Assembly: GCA_003555285.1 (NCBI GenBank)
Contig: PWGH01000311.1
Coordinates: 1 to 24,348, forward strand
DNA from: Thioalkalivibrio sp.
Lineage (GTDB): Bacteria; Pseudomonadota; Gammaproteobacteria; Ectothiorhodospirales; Ectothiorhodospiraceae
DNA length: 24,348 bases
Direction of reading: 5' to 3'
Shown here: positions 24,255 to 24,348 of the stretch, one piece after another
Layout: each line of letters begins with the position of its first letter
How positions within the stretch are numbered: position 1 is the first letter of the stretch
The notes under the pieces: generated by a model
Seen by the model: only the letters and a program-made list of their open reading frames with translations
The model's database searches: none
What the model was told of the DNA's origin: nothing
Translations under genes and position numbers: made by a program

Positions 24255-24348
24255 TCAGCGGCGGTGGCCACCATGCTCTGGGTCGCGATGCTGATGCCGA
24301 ACGACCAAAATACGAATATCCGTGTTCACGAGACGATAGATGATCGAA
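24255..24348 (-). CDS. C-terminus of a RelE/ParE-type toxin (5' part outside window)
   Basis: The minus-strand frame entering from the right edge reads SIIYRLVNTDIRILVVRHQH, then RDPEHGGHRR, and stops at 24257-24255. The alternation 'YRLV..DIRIL.V.H...RDP' is the last two beta strands of RelE/ParE family toxins, which inhibit gyrase or cleave mRNA at ribosomes. Only 30 residues are visible, so the start and intactness cannot be judged. It lies 25 bases from the MqsA-type remnant, which is not the usual partner of a ParE/RelE toxin, suggesting a mixed or eroded toxin-antitoxin locus. Confidence 0.55.
   Translation of the reverse strand, partial: SIIYRLVNTDIRILVVRHQHRDPEHGGHRR

Overview
The window is GC-rich and densely coding, with short intergenic gaps and gene content typical of a free-living Gram-negative proteobacterium. 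It holds a DUF1840 protein (a beta/gammaproteobacterial family as I recall it), a CsbD-like stress protein, a dihaem cytochrome c peroxidase, an RND efflux pair and a very large c-di-GMP protein. I infer an environmental gammaproteobacterium, possibly of the Chromatiales/Ectothiorhodospiraceae type. No rRNA, tRNA, CRISPR array or intact insertion sequence was seen.

Left part (1-5055). A DUF1840 gene runs off the left edge. It diverges from a small LEA14-type lipoprotein gene, with a GTACA/TGTAC palindrome between them. Next comes a membrane-anchored protein whose C-terminal half is an unbroken methionine-rich heptad repeat, then a 520-base gene-free stretch. A class-I-type cyclic nucleotide phosphodiesterase and a two-cNMP-domain/rhodanese protein follow, converging tail to tail; together they look like the degrading and sensing arms of a cyclic-nucleotide circuit. 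A secreted acidic protein with three 30-residue repeats closes this part.

Middle (5146-15369, all minus strand). A 1443-residue sensor carries a periplasmic sensor region, a GAF-like region, three PAS domains, GGDEF, EAL and a C-terminal zinc-binding CZB domain. Upstream of it on the same strand lie a HhH-GPD DNA glycosylase-like protein, a CoA-disulfide-reductase-like flavoenzyme and DNA polymerase IV (dinB, TTG start). The spacing of these three suggests a damage/redox-response cluster. An MFS transporter and a YihY/BrkB membrane protein follow.

Right part (15754-24348). Here are a cytochrome c peroxidase, a small zinc-ribbon (FmdB-like) protein with a good sigma70 promoter and terminator, a CsbD-like protein with its own promoter, an RND adaptor/permease operon without an outer-membrane channel gene, a CPBP membrane protease and a flavodoxin-fold reductase. 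The last 400 bases are accessory. On the minus strand they hold a frameshifted remnant of an MqsA-type antitoxin and, at the edge, the C-terminus of a RelE/ParE-type toxin.

The least ordinary items are the methionine-zipper protein (1123-1749), the PDE/cNMP-rhodanese pair (2270-4266), the CZB-tailed GGDEF-EAL protein (5146-9477) and the decayed toxin-antitoxin tail (23984-24348).
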